Shown: in pieces, positions 37,068 through 45,664 of the stretch
Layout of the letters: the number at the start of each line of letters is the position of its first letter
How positions within the stretch are numbered: the stretch's first letter is position 1
Assembly (NCBI GenBank): GCA_013360195.1
Contig: JABWCQ010000001.1
Span: 20,168 to 84,167, forward strand
Direction: 5' to 3'
Origin: a bacterium
GTDB taxonomy: Bacteria > Electryoneota > RPQS01
DNA length: 64,000 nucleotides
Program-made: the position numbers and the translations under genes
Notes under the pieces: model-generated
What the model saw: the letters and a program-made list of their open reading frames with translations, nothing else
Databases searched by the model: none
What the model was told of the DNA's origin: nothing

Positions 37068-37625
37068 ATGGCAAAAGAAAAACCCGCAAAACAAGAGACG
37101 CCTGAGGCGCAGCCCGTGGTGAAGAAGAAGTCACCGCTGATGAAATACCTGATCATCGCGGGTATTCTGATTGCACAAACGGCAGCCGCTTACTTCATTC
37201 AGAAGACCCTGATTGGTTCATCAATACCAACTGATTCCGAGGCGATTGCCAATGTGGAGTCGCACGGTGAAGAAGACGCCGATAGTGAAGAGTCTTCAGA
37301 TGGCCACGCAAACTCTCCCACCGGGAATACAGTAGCTCTTCTTGACGAGATCATCGTCAATCCGGCTGGAACCGGCGGCCGCAGGTTTCTTTCCACAGTT
37401 GTCGGTTTGGCCCTGAAGGATCCCAAGCAGGATGCCGAAGTTCAGGCAAACATGCCTTTGATTCGCGATGCTGCAATCACATTGCTTTCCTCAAAAACAC
37501 TTGACCAGTTGGCAAGCGTCAGCTACCGGGACTCAATCAGGCAGGAACTCATGGCGACCGTTAACCACATGATAAAAGACAAGCCGGTGAAAGCGGTCGT
37601 TTTCTCAACATACGTGTTGCAATAG
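37068..37625 (+). CDS. fliL: Flagellar basal body-associated protein FliL
   Basis: A 185-residue single-pass inner-membrane protein. The N-terminal cytoplasmic tail is Lys/Glu-rich. The transmembrane helix is near residues 25-43 (YLIIAGILIAQTAAAYFIQ), followed by an acidic linker and a periplasmic domain with LDEIIVNPAGTGGRRFL, VGLALKDPKQDAEVQ and IRQELMATVNHMI, typical of FliL. FliL surrounds the stator and helps motor torque. It is six bases before fliM, as in most flagellar operons. Confidence 0.92.
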   Translation: MAKEKPAKQETPEAQPVVKKKSPLMKYLIIAGILIAQTAAAYFIQKTLIGSSIPTDSEAIANVESHGEEDADSEESSDGHANSPTGNTVALLDEIIVNPAGTGGRRFLSTVVGLALKDPKQDAEVQANMPLIRDAAITLLSSKTLDQLASVSYRDSIRQELMATVNHMIKDKPVKAVVFSTYVLQ

Positions 37626-37631
37626 CCTTCT

Positions 37632-38621
37632 ATGAGCAAAATCCTGACACAAGAAGAAATCGATTCGCTGCTGCGCAATGTTGCAGCCGCGGATATGGCC
37701 GAACAATCGGGAGTACAGGCAGAGCGCCCTGTTCACTTGTACGATTTTAAGCATCCAGACAGGATGTCTAAGGATCAGCAACGCGCACTGCGTACGATTC
37801 ACGACGGTTTCGCGAGGGCGTTCGGTACCTATCTCTCCGGTACCCTTCGAACACTGGTCGACATCAATCTGCTTTCAATCGATCAAGCGGCCTATTCGGA
37901 ATACATGCTTTCCCTAAGTGTGCCGTCGTGCCTGTACATTGTCTCCTCAAATCAGCTCAAAGGTTCAATAATCGTTGAGGTATCGCCCCAGTTCTCGCTT
38001 CTTGTCGTTGACAGACTTCTGGGTGGTTTGGGAACAAGGCAGGAGACGCTTCGTGAGTTGACTATCATTGAACAGACGATCCTGCGGCGTGTGGTTGAAT
38101 CGGGTTTGTCTTCATTAGCCGACGCGTGGCGGACAGTGCATCCAATGTCCCTTTACGTTGAATCCTACGAGGCAAATCCACAGTTTGTACAGATTGCGCC
38201 GGCTTCGGAGTCTGCCGTGGTGATTTCGTGTGAAATCGTAATTCGCGATTTCACTTATCCGATGAACATCTGCTTTCCCTACTTTGTCCTTGAACCGCTG
38301 CTTGTAAACTTGACCACCGGTTGGGCAAACATGACGACAAAGCAAATCAGACCGGAAGAGCGCAACGAGTTAATTGAACGCATTCGTCTGAGCAAACTGC
38401 CGTTACGCGCACAACTCGGTTCGGCTACCATCAATATGCATGAATACCTGTCACTTAAAGTTGGTGATGTTCTGCTGTTGGACCAGCGTGTCGAAGACCC
38501 GGTAAAAGTCTGGGTGAACAAGAAAGTGAAGTTCTGGGCTGAACCGGGTAATTCAAAATATCAGCAAGCTATACGCATAACACGCGTCATTTCCGATCAG
38601 GAGGAAATCGTTCATGAGTGA
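37632..38621 (+). CDS. fliM: Flagellar motor switch protein FliM
   Basis: A 329-residue C-ring protein. It starts MSKILTQEEIDSLLRNV, the N-terminal CheY-P-binding segment. The middle CheC-like domain has HDGFARAFGTYLSGTLRTLV and IIVEVSPQFSLLVVDRLLGG, and the C-terminal SpoA domain has LRAQLGSATINMHEYLSLKVGD (LGSATINMHEYLSLKVGDV). The length is normal. It sets rotation direction together with FliG and FliN. Its end overlaps the fliN-like gene by eight bases. Confidence 0.96.
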   Translation: MSKILTQEEIDSLLRNVAAADMAEQSGVQAERPVHLYDFKHPDRMSKDQQRALRTIHDGFARAFGTYLSGTLRTLVDINLLSIDQAAYSEYMLSLSVPSCLYIVSSNQLKGSIIVEVSPQFSLLVVDRLLGGLGTRQETLRELTIIEQTILRRVVESGLSSLADAWRTVHPMSLYVESYEANPQFVQIAPASESAVVISCEIVIRDFTYPMNICFPYFVLEPLLVNLTTGWANMTTKQIRPEERNELIERIRLSKLPLRAQLGSATINMHEYLSLKVGDVLLLDQRVEDPVKVWVNKKVKFWAEPGNSKYQQAIRITRVISDQEEIVHE

Positions 38622-39489
38622 GACTTTTCGAGTTGCCGTTACCGAAGATTCGCGAGTAAGAGCGGAACAGTCGTTCGGCCAACACTTTGCAAAGAGCCTC
38701 GGCTCGTACATAGAGCGACAGATTGAAGTGGAAATCGACGGCCCCTACGCTTTTGACTTCAAGGAAGTTAAGGCTCTACTTCCCGGAGAAGTCGTCGCTT
38801 GCACGGTGCACACCGTAGACATGTCCATCGGGAAGACGCATTTCCTCTTGTCCAAGGAACACACAGCTGTAATCGCCGACCTATTGAATATGGGTGACGG
38901 CACCGCGCTGTTCGCAGCTGAAGAGCATCTTGAAACAATTCGCGATCTCTTCAAAGAGTCTATTTCCGCGTACTTCGCAGACATTGCAAAGAGCGGTGGT
39001 CCTCACCACCTTGCGGAGGAGGCCCGCTCTGTGGTCATGGACATTTCTCCTTCTGATTTTGTCGGGTCCTGGACTGTCAGTCTCATCCGAATCGGTCCAG
39101 ATCCCGAGCTCTCAATCGTCAAGATTACCAGCAACGAGCTCATTGACACGCTCTTTCCCCCGAAGACCGCACCCAAGAAGAGCGGTACGAACGGGACAAT
39201 GATGGACGTACTGGACCCGTCTCTTCGAAAGGAGATGAGTCTTGTCATGGACATCGAATTGCCCATCGCGATCGAGCTCGGTCGGACAAACATGCTGATT
39301 CGAGACATTGTGAAGCTGTCTCCCGGATCAGTGGTAGAACTTGATAAGTTGTCCGGTGAACCTGTTGACCTCTATGTGAACAACAAGAGATTTGCCCGTG
39401 GTGAAGTCGTCGTAATTGAGGAAAACTTCGCAGTTCGCATCACTGAATTGATCAATCCCGAAGAGAGATTGGCAAGCAGCAAGAACTGA
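38614..39489 (+). CDS. fliN: FliN/FliY-type motor switch protein with N-terminal CheC-like domain
   Basis: A 291-residue protein, about twice the length of plain FliN. The C-terminal 75 residues are a SpoA domain: MDIELPIAIELGRTNMLIRD, LSPGSVVELDKLSGEPVDLY and VNNKRFARGEVVVIEENFAVRI (in parts NNKRFARGEVVVIEE). The N-terminal 190 residues resemble a degenerate CheC/FliY phosphatase fold (LLNMGDGTALFAAEEHLETI). I do not see an intact CheC ExxN active site, so phosphatase activity is doubtful. It completes the FliG-FliM-FliN switch. Confidence 0.85.
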   Translation: MSETFRVAVTEDSRVRAEQSFGQHFAKSLGSYIERQIEVEIDGPYAFDFKEVKALLPGEVVACTVHTVDMSIGKTHFLLSKEHTAVIADLLNMGDGTALFAAEEHLETIRDLFKESISAYFADIAKSGGPHHLAEEARSVVMDISPSDFVGSWTVSLIRIGPDPELSIVKITSNELIDTLFPPKTAPKKSGTNGTMMDVLDPSLRKEMSLVMDIELPIAIELGRTNMLIRDIVKLSPGSVVELDKLSGEPVDLYVNNKRFARGEVVVIEENFAVRITELINPEERLASSKN

Positions 39490-39490
39490 C

Positions 39491-39829
39491 ATGGGCGTTG
39501 ATGTTTTCAAGACCTTTGTGGCACTTGCATTTGTTCTGGGCCTTATCTTTGTCATAGCTTGGGCATATCGCAAGTACTTGCCGACCGGAGCGCCAGCGGG
39601 CAAAGACACTACCGGTTGGCGAATTCTCGGGTCAAGAATGCTCGGGCCGGGGCGGCAACTTATGGTTTTGGAGATCGGGAAGAAGCTCCTGATAGTTGGA
39701 TTGTCAAAAGAGCAAATCTCGCCGCTAATGGAGGTTGAGAATGATGAGGACATTAAACTGATCAGCGATGCACTCTCCAACAAACAGTCCGTCTCGTTCG
39801 CTGAAATCCTGAAACGAGCGAAAACATGA
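39491..39829 (+). CDS. fliO: Flagellar biosynthesis protein FliO
   Basis: A 112-residue protein with one transmembrane helix near the N-terminus (FVALAFVLGLIFVIAWAY) and a short cytoplasmic domain. GPGRQLMVLEIGKKLLIVGLS matches the FliO core (R.l.vv.vg...lLlGvt), given here as RQLMVLEIGKKLLIVGL. FliO assists assembly of the FliP ring. It lies directly before fliP and overlaps it by four bases, the usual arrangement. Confidence 0.88.
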   Translation: MGVDVFKTFVALAFVLGLIFVIAWAYRKYLPTGAPAGKDTTGWRILGSRMLGPGRQLMVLEIGKKLLIVGLSKEQISPLMEVENDEDIKLISDALSNKQSVSFAEILKRAKT

Positions 39830-40557
39830 GGAGATTGCTTTTTTTAGCAGCGCTTCTCGTTTCGACGACTCTGTTTGCGCAAGCACTCCCGACGATCTCA
39901 CTGCAAGTAGACAGCAGCCCGGATCCAGCAAAGACTGTCACCACTTTGCAGATAGTAGGATTGATGACGATGCTGGCACTGGCTCCGGCGCTGGTGCTGA
40001 TGATGACAAGCTTCACCAGGATCATCATCGTGTTCCACTTTCTCCGGCAAGCGATGGGCGCGGCACAAGTTCCGCCTCCTCAGCTAATGGTCGGACTTGC
40101 GCTGATACTATCCTTCTATATCATGTCACCGGCTATAAATGAAGCTAACACGAATGCGCTCCAACCTTATCTTCGTGGCGAGATCGAACAGAAAGCGGCG
40201 TGGGAGCAGGCGGCCAAACCGTTCAAGCAATTCATGCTGAAGCAGGTTCGGGAAAAGGACTTGGCGCTATTTGCCGACATGGCCAGCAACACCGCACCGG
40301 CAAATGTTGATGAGATTGGTATGTCGGTATTGCTGCCCGCTTATGCAATCAGCGAAATGAGAATTGCGTTTCAAATCGGCTTCGTCATTTATCTGCCTTT
40401 CCTAATTATTGACATGGTGGTATCGTCAGTATTGCTCGCGATGGGAATGATGATGCTTCCGCCGGTTACCGTTTCCTTACCATTCAAAATTTTGCTTTTT
40501 GTCATGGTTGACGGATGGTATTTACTCGTTCAGTCCCTGGTAAACAGCTTTCACTAA
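39826..40557 (+). CDS. fliP: Flagellar export gate protein FliP
   Basis: A 243-residue gate protein. The cleavable signal peptide MRRLLFLAALLVSTTLFAQ is a known FliP feature. SFTRIIIVFHFLRQAMG, PPPQLMVGLALILSFYIMSP and the C-terminal MGMMMLPPVTVSLPFKILLF (in parts) are strongly conserved. With FliQ and FliR it forms the membrane pore of the flagellar type III export system. Confidence 0.97.
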   Translation: MRRLLFLAALLVSTTLFAQALPTISLQVDSSPDPAKTVTTLQIVGLMTMLALAPALVLMMTSFTRIIIVFHFLRQAMGAAQVPPPQLMVGLALILSFYIMSPAINEANTNALQPYLRGEIEQKAAWEQAAKPFKQFMLKQVREKDLALFADMASNTAPANVDEIGMSVLLPAYAISEMRIAFQIGFVIYLPFLIIDMVVSSVLLAMGMMMLPPVTVSLPFKILLFVMVDGWYLLVQSLVNSFH

Positions 40558-40565
40558 CACCTAAC

Positions 40566-40835
40566 ATGACACAAGAACTCGCAGCATACTTGACCAGTCA
40601 GGCTCTCACAACAGCGCTAATTGTCAGTGCACCAATGCTCTTGGCGGGCATGATTGTGGGTATTGCCGTTTCGATCTTTCAAGCTGTCACGCAAATCAAC
40701 GAAATGACGCTTGCTTTTGTTCCAAAGATAGTTGTAACGGCTTTTGCGCTTCTAGTGTTCATGCAATGGATGGCCGCAAAGCTTGTTGATTTCATGCAGT
40801 ACATTTTTGCACTTATTCCAAACATCGCCAAATGA
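40566..40835 (+). CDS. fliQ: Flagellar export gate protein FliQ
   Basis: An 89-residue protein with two transmembrane helices (ALIVSAPMLLAGMIVGIAV and IVVTAFALLVFMQWMA). VGIAVSIFQAVTQINEMTL and FVPKI are the FliQ signatures. ATG 40566 gives the family length. Its stop overlaps the start of an HDOD-domain gene (ATGA), so fliQ and that gene are probably translated together. Confidence 0.96.
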   Translation: MTQELAAYLTSQALTTALIVSAPMLLAGMIVGIAVSIFQAVTQINEMTLAFVPKIVVTAFALLVFMQWMAAKLVDFMQYIFALIPNIAK

Positions 40836-41683
40836 AATCGCGCGAGGAGATTGCCGCGGTCCTGCGCGGAATCAAGAATTTGCCGACACTTCCAGACGTT
40901 GCAACGAAAGTAATTGAGCTGTCTGAAGATCCGGAAGTTTCGCCGAAGATGATTGCTGAAGCAGTAGAGCGCGATCCCGCAATCGCGACTCGCTTGTTAA
41001 AGCTTGTTAATTCTCCATACTTCGGCATTCGTGGTACGGTGACAAGCATTAATCAGGCTCTGGTGTTCCTGGGAGTTTCGAACTTGCGAAACCTTGTGCT
41101 GTCAACCAGTGTAATGGATCTCTTCTCGCAGGAAGGAGAGGTTGGGTCATATGATCGAAAAGGTCTTTGGCTGCATTCCATGGCAACGGCCGTAGCAGCG
41201 CGTGAATTGTCGAAGAGACTTAGAGTCGTTGACCCGGAGGTCGCTTTTACGGCAGGCTTGATTCATGATGTAGGAAAAGTCGTTCTGGACAAGTATTTCC
41301 CTGACGATTTCAAGCGAGTTGTGGAGCTTATGGACGCACACGGCTCCGTAATGCTCGATGCTGAGGCAGCGGTGTTTGGACTTACTCATGCCGATGTCGG
41401 GCTTCACCTTGTGCATGGCTGGAACCTGCCTGAAATCCTGCGGGACGCAGTCGGCTGTCACCATGCGCCAAGATCCGCACGGAACAATCCGCAAATAGCG
41501 GCACTCGTTGGGTACGCTGATAGAGTCGCACGTGAGCTGCGGTTGGGGAATGGGGGCGGCGAAATGCCGGAGTTGGACAGCCAATTCAATTCCGTGCTTC
41601 CACTGCAAGAGAATGAACTCGAGCGCTTCTGTGAGGAAACCGCAGAGTATTTCGAAGAACAGGTAGCAGCTCTGGCGAGCTGA
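40832..41683 (+). CDS. HDOD-domain signalling protein inserted between fliQ and fliR
   Basis: A 283-residue protein. The HDOD domain starts LPTLPDVATKVIELSEDPEV and continues DPAIATRLLKLVNSPYFG, INQALVFLGVSNLRNLVLS and AFTAGLIHDVGKVVLDKYF, with later HADVGLHLVHGWNLP and CHHAP. HDOD proteins are non-catalytic relatives of HD phosphohydrolases and act in signal transduction, including motility control. The gene is fixed in the export-gate operon by a four-base overlap with fliQ and a seven-base gap to fliR. fliQ and fliR are usually adjacent, so a role in gate or motility regulation is likely, though inferred. Confidence 0.9.
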   Translation: MKSREEIAAVLRGIKNLPTLPDVATKVIELSEDPEVSPKMIAEAVERDPAIATRLLKLVNSPYFGIRGTVTSINQALVFLGVSNLRNLVLSTSVMDLFSQEGEVGSYDRKGLWLHSMATAVAARELSKRLRVVDPEVAFTAGLIHDVGKVVLDKYFPDDFKRVVELMDAHGSVMLDAEAAVFGLTHADVGLHLVHGWNLPEILRDAVGCHHAPRSARNNPQIAALVGYADRVARELRLGNGGGEMPELDSQFNSVLPLQENELERFCEETAEYFEEQVAALAS

Positions 41684-41690
41684 CACGTGA

Positions 41691-42473
41691 ATGGTCCTGC
41701 CATTCCAGATTTCATCGGTTGAGCACTTCGCTCTGGTATTCATTCGCGTGTCCGCGGCTCTGGCTGTGCTGCCAGTTTTCCGGCACCGCGCGGTACCGGC
41801 ATCGTGGAAAGCTGCTTTAGCCATTGCGATTTCGCTCCTTATAGCCCCAACAATTGTACCGGCACAATTGCCCGGTACAGGTACAATTGCCGACTATCTT
41901 ATTGTCGGGCTGAGTGAAACTGTGTGCGGCCTGTTGATGGGTTTCGCAGGGCAGTTTGTCTTTTTTGCGATAGACATTTGCGGACGAATTCTCGGACTCC
42001 AGTCCGGACTTTCGATCGTTGCCACAATTGATCCCAACAGCGATACTCAGAGTGACGTGCTTACTCAAGTGTACGAGTTACTGGCAATTCTTGTCTTCCT
42101 ATCCCTTGATGGCCATTTGATGATGCTACAGGCGGTGCGCTCCAGCTTTGATGCTGTCGCAATAGGGTCGCTGTCGATGGACGGAAAGCTAGCCGACTGG
42201 TCGGTATCACAGGCAGGTCTTGTTTTGGCGCGTGGAGTTCAGCTTGCGGCACCAATGATGGTCACATTGCTGTTAACGGATGTGGCACTGGGAATCCTAA
42301 CTCGTGTTGCACCAACCATGAACGTCTTTGTACTTGGTTTTCCGCTTAAGATTGGCATTACGTTGCTGTTTGCTTCATTGACAGCCAGTATGATAGCGGG
42401 GATATTTGCCTCACAATATGCCAGTTTCATGAAAGGCTTCCCGGAATTCTTGAGATTGCTGGGAGGGAATTGA
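41691..42473 (+). CDS. fliR: Flagellar export gate protein FliR
   Basis: A 260-residue membrane protein with about six hydrophobic helices. It begins FQISSVEHFALVFIRVSAAL and contains LIVGLSETVCGLLMGFAGQ, QSGLSIVATIDP, and VAPTMNVFVLGFPLKIGITL, the most conserved stretch of FliR. ATG 41691 is seven bases after the HDOD stop. FliR completes the FliPQR gate and contacts FlhB, the next gene. Confidence 0.95.
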   Translation: MVLPFQISSVEHFALVFIRVSAALAVLPVFRHRAVPASWKAALAIAISLLIAPTIVPAQLPGTGTIADYLIVGLSETVCGLLMGFAGQFVFFAIDICGRILGLQSGLSIVATIDPNSDTQSDVLTQVYELLAILVFLSLDGHLMMLQAVRSSFDAVAIGSLSMDGKLADWSVSQAGLVLARGVQLAAPMMVTLLLTDVALGILTRVAPTMNVFVLGFPLKIGITLLFASLTASMIAGIFASQYASFMKGFPEFLRLLGGN

Positions 42474-42476
42474 TTC

Positions 42477-43547
42477 GTGTTCGATCGCGACGCAAGAACA
42501 GAGCAACCAACACCGCGAAGGCGGGAACAAGCGCGTGAAAAGGGCTCGGTTGCTCGTTCTCAGGACTTGAACTCAGCTGTACTCCTGTTCGGTTCGGCAA
42601 TTGTCTTTTCTGTATTCGGTGCCGGGATGGTTTCCGGACTCGGTGACATTCTCAAGAAGCTGTTGGTGTACTCCGGAAACACGAACCTGAGGAATGAGAG
42701 TATTGCTTCTCTTATTGAGGAGCAGCTCTATGCTACTGGTGCTGTGGTTATGCCGTTCCTGGTGTCCATTCTGGTTGTCGGACTTTTGGTGAATATCAGC
42801 CAGGTTGGATTCAAGGTAACTTGGAAGGCCGCAGCGCCGAAGTGGGAAAGGTTGAACCCGATTTCCGGATTTCAACGTTTCTTTTCAGTTAGGGCATTAG
42901 TAGAGCTCGGCAAGAGTATTTTGAAATTGCTGTTCGTCGGATTAGCTCTTTATTTCACGCTCCGCAGCACGTCGCTTGAGACAAGCTGGCTGTTTTACAT
43001 GGATACAAGTCAGATAGTCGGTGAGATTGGTCGAATGCTGAACGATCTTTTCTTCGCTGCAGCTCTCGCGCTGCTTGCAATTGGATTAGCAGATTTCGCA
43101 TATCAACGATGGGACCACGAACAGTCGCTGAAAATGACCAAGGAGGAGGTCAAGGAGGAGGCAAAGCAGCAGGAAGGTGATCCCAAAGTCAAGAGCAAGA
43201 TCCGCGAAATCATGATTCGGTCATCGTTAAAGAGGATGATGAAGAGTGTACCGGAAGCTGACGTTGTCATCACGAATCCTGTCCACCTTGCAGTAGCCAT
43301 TAAATACGACCGCGCAAAAAACTTGGCGCCAATCGTTGTGGCAAAAGGTGCAAGAAAGGTCGCTGAACGAATTAAGGAAATTGCCGCGGAGAATGGTGTT
43401 CCGATTATTGAGAACAAACCACTTGCGCGGGCGCTGTTCAAGTCAGTCGATATCGGCCTCGAAATTCCCGTCGAGCTCTACAAGGCAGTAGCCGAAGTTC
43501 TGGCATATGTTTACAGAATTAAGAACAAGTACTTTGGAGTCGCGTAA
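42477..43547 (+). CDS. flhB: Flagellar export specificity switch FlhB
   Basis: A 356-residue protein with an N-terminal RTEQPTPRRREQAREKGSVA segment, four transmembrane helices (about 35-210) and a cytoplasmic autocleavage domain. The cleavage site is Asn-Pro-Val-His (near residue 267, VVITNPVHLAVAIKYD) instead of the common NPTH; Asn and Pro, which define the cut, are kept. GVPIIENKPLARALFKSVDIG follows, in parts PIIENKPLARALF. FlhB switches export from hook to filament subunits on signal from FliK. The start is GTG. Confidence 0.96.
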   Translation: MFDRDARTEQPTPRRREQAREKGSVARSQDLNSAVLLFGSAIVFSVFGAGMVSGLGDILKKLLVYSGNTNLRNESIASLIEEQLYATGAVVMPFLVSILVVGLLVNISQVGFKVTWKAAAPKWERLNPISGFQRFFSVRALVELGKSILKLLFVGLALYFTLRSTSLETSWLFYMDTSQIVGEIGRMLNDLFFAAALALLAIGLADFAYQRWDHEQSLKMTKEEVKEEAKQQEGDPKVKSKIREIMIRSSLKRMMKSVPEADVVITNPVHLAVAIKYDRAKNLAPIVVAKGARKVAERIKEIAAENGVPIIENKPLARALFKSVDIGLEIPVELYKAVAEVLAYVYRIKNKYFGVA

Positions 43548-43553
43548 ACGTAA

Positions 43554-45659
43554 ATGAGCACATCAGTCGCACAAAAGTCCGGTGGCAGCAATGCCGCGAG
43601 CGAGAAGCGCGGTGGTTTGAGCACGCTGCTAAAGCAAAGCGATGTCGTAATGGCACTTGCGCTGGTGGCCGTTGTCGTTGTCATGATTGTTCCGATTCCG
43701 ACGTTTCTGTTAGATATCGCACTCGCGTGTTCGATAACAATATCGTTGGCGATTCTATTGACGGCGCTTTATGTCGAAGAACCCTTGAAGTTCTCCGTCT
43801 TTCCGGGACTGCTGCTTGTTGTAACACTTTTCCGTCTGTCTCTTAACGTTGCGAGTACCAGGCTTATCCTTGGTGAAGGCGACGCCGGGACCATAATCCA
43901 CGCGTTCGGGAACTTTGTTGTTGGCGGCAATTACTTTGTTGGTCTTGTGATCTTCGTAGTTCTTGTTATCATTAATCTGATAGTTATCACGAAGGGCTCC
44001 GGGCGTATCGCAGAAGTTGCGGCAAGATTCACATTAGATGCAATGCCGGGCAAACAAATGGCCATCGATGCGGATCTGAATCAAGGGATGATTGACGAGG
44101 CTGAGGCTCGAAAGCGCCGCGAAAAAATTGCCCGCGAAGCTGATTTCTATGGTGCAATGGATGGTGCCTCAAAATTCGTGCGGGGAGATGCCGTTGCAGG
44201 TTTGCTGATTACAGGCATAAATATAATCGGCGGGTTCGCGATCGGCATGGTACAAATGGGACTGGACTGGCGAGAGTCAGCTGCTACGTTTACTATTTTG
44301 ACGGTCGGCGATGGTCTTGTTGCCCAGGTTCCGGCGTTGCTGATTTCAGTGGCAAGCGGTATCATAGTCACCCGCGCGGCGACAGAGGGCAACTTGGGTT
44401 CTGATATCGTTGGCCAGTTACTTGGTTATCCCCGTGCGTTGTTCATTTCTTCCGGAGTCCTGGCTCTTTTCGCTTTTACACCAGGGTTGCCTACACTCCC
44501 GTTCCTTGTTCTTGCAGCGGCGACATACGCTTTGGCAAGAGTCAGCAACAGCAGGCAACTACAAGTTGAGAAGTCACTGGATACCCATAAACCTACTCAA
44601 CAGAAGCCGCAAGACAGGCTTGAAGATTATGTCCTGGTTGATCCTCTTGAAATACAGATTGGATACGGACTTATCTCGCTCGTTGAAGGCGGACCGGGAG
44701 GTGACTTACTTGACAGAATCACGGTTTTGCGAAAGCAGATGGCCGCGGACACAGGTTTTGTCATTCCGCCTGTCAGAATTCGAGACAACACGCAACTTGC
44801 GCCGAATGTTTATGTGATCAGGATACGAGGAAACGAAGCTGCCCGGGGTGAAGTCCGTCCGGGGATGTTGATGGCGCTCTCAAATGGCGAAGGCGGATTA
44901 AAACTTGAAGGGATACCGACCAAAGATCCGAGTTTTGGCTTGCCGGCAATTTGGATTGCTCGCGAACAGAAAGAGCTTGCACAGTCAAGAGGCTATACGG
45001 TGGTCGAGCCTGCAGCAGTGGTTTCAACTCACTTGTCCGAACTCTTGAAAGCTGAGGGCTATCGCTTGATGTCACGAGAGTTGGTTCAGGAGCTCTTGGA
45101 TGCCGTTAAACGCACCCATAAGGCTGTCATTGAAGAGCTAATTCCCGGTCAACTTGGCATCGGTCAGGTCCAAAAGGTGCTCCAAAACTTGCTTCGGGAA
45201 GGGCTGCCAATCAGAGACATGGCGACGATACTTGAAACGCTGGCCGACTTCGCGCCCATGACGAAGGATCCGGAGTATCTTACTGAAGCGGTCCGGTCTG
45301 CTTTAGCGAAGGCAATTGCCGAGAAATATGAGGACGAACCAGGAAGTCTAAGTGCTCTCACAGTTGAGCCAAAGCTGGAGCAGATGATTTCGGACGGCCT
45401 CAGGACTGCAGCCAAAGAGGGATCCGAGTTTGCATTGCCAACCGCCGTAACCCATAAACTGCTTGGCGGGTTGAAGCAAATGGCGCAAGGAATGCTGAAT
45501 CGAGGATACCAACCGATCGTTATTACTGCACCGGGAACCAGGTCTTTCTTGAAGAAACTTCTGGAAGTTGATCTTCCCAACATGATAGTCCTTTCGACGG
45601 CGGAGCTGCCGCCTTCCACACGAATTCAGCCCATGGGCACAGTCAGGATTGAAGGATAA
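43554..45659 (+). CDS. flhA: Flagellar export gate protein FlhA
   Basis: A 701-residue protein. The N-terminal half has about eight transmembrane helices and the FHIPEP-family stretches FRLSLNVASTRLIL, MPGKQMAIDADLNQGMIDE and EADFYGAMDGASKFVRGDA. The C-terminal cytoplasmic domain binds substrate-chaperone complexes; VVDPAAVV-like VEPAAVVSTHLSELL and HKAVIEELIPGQLGIGQVQ are typical. FlhA uses the proton gradient to drive export. It lies between flhB and flhF, the standard order. Confidence 0.97.
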   Translation: MSTSVAQKSGGSNAASEKRGGLSTLLKQSDVVMALALVAVVVVMIVPIPTFLLDIALACSITISLAILLTALYVEEPLKFSVFPGLLLVVTLFRLSLNVASTRLILGEGDAGTIIHAFGNFVVGGNYFVGLVIFVVLVIINLIVITKGSGRIAEVAARFTLDAMPGKQMAIDADLNQGMIDEAEARKRREKIAREADFYGAMDGASKFVRGDAVAGLLITGINIIGGFAIGMVQMGLDWRESAATFTILTVGDGLVAQVPALLISVASGIIVTRAATEGNLGSDIVGQLLGYPRALFISSGVLALFAFTPGLPTLPFLVLAAATYALARVSNSRQLQVEKSLDTHKPTQQKPQDRLEDYVLVDPLEIQIGYGLISLVEGGPGGDLLDRITVLRKQMAADTGFVIPPVRIRDNTQLAPNVYVIRIRGNEAARGEVRPGMLMALSNGEGGLKLEGIPTKDPSFGLPAIWIAREQKELAQSRGYTVVEPAAVVSTHLSELLKAEGYRLMSRELVQELLDAVKRTHKAVIEELIPGQLGIGQVQKVLQNLLREGLPIRDMATILETLADFAPMTKDPEYLTEAVRSALAKAIAEKYEDEPGSLSALTVEPKLEQMISDGLRTAAKEGSEFALPTAVTHKLLGGLKQMAQGMLNRGYQPIVITAPGTRSFLKKLLEVDLPNMIVLSTAELPPSTRIQPMGTVRIEG

Positions 45660-45664
45660 ATCAT

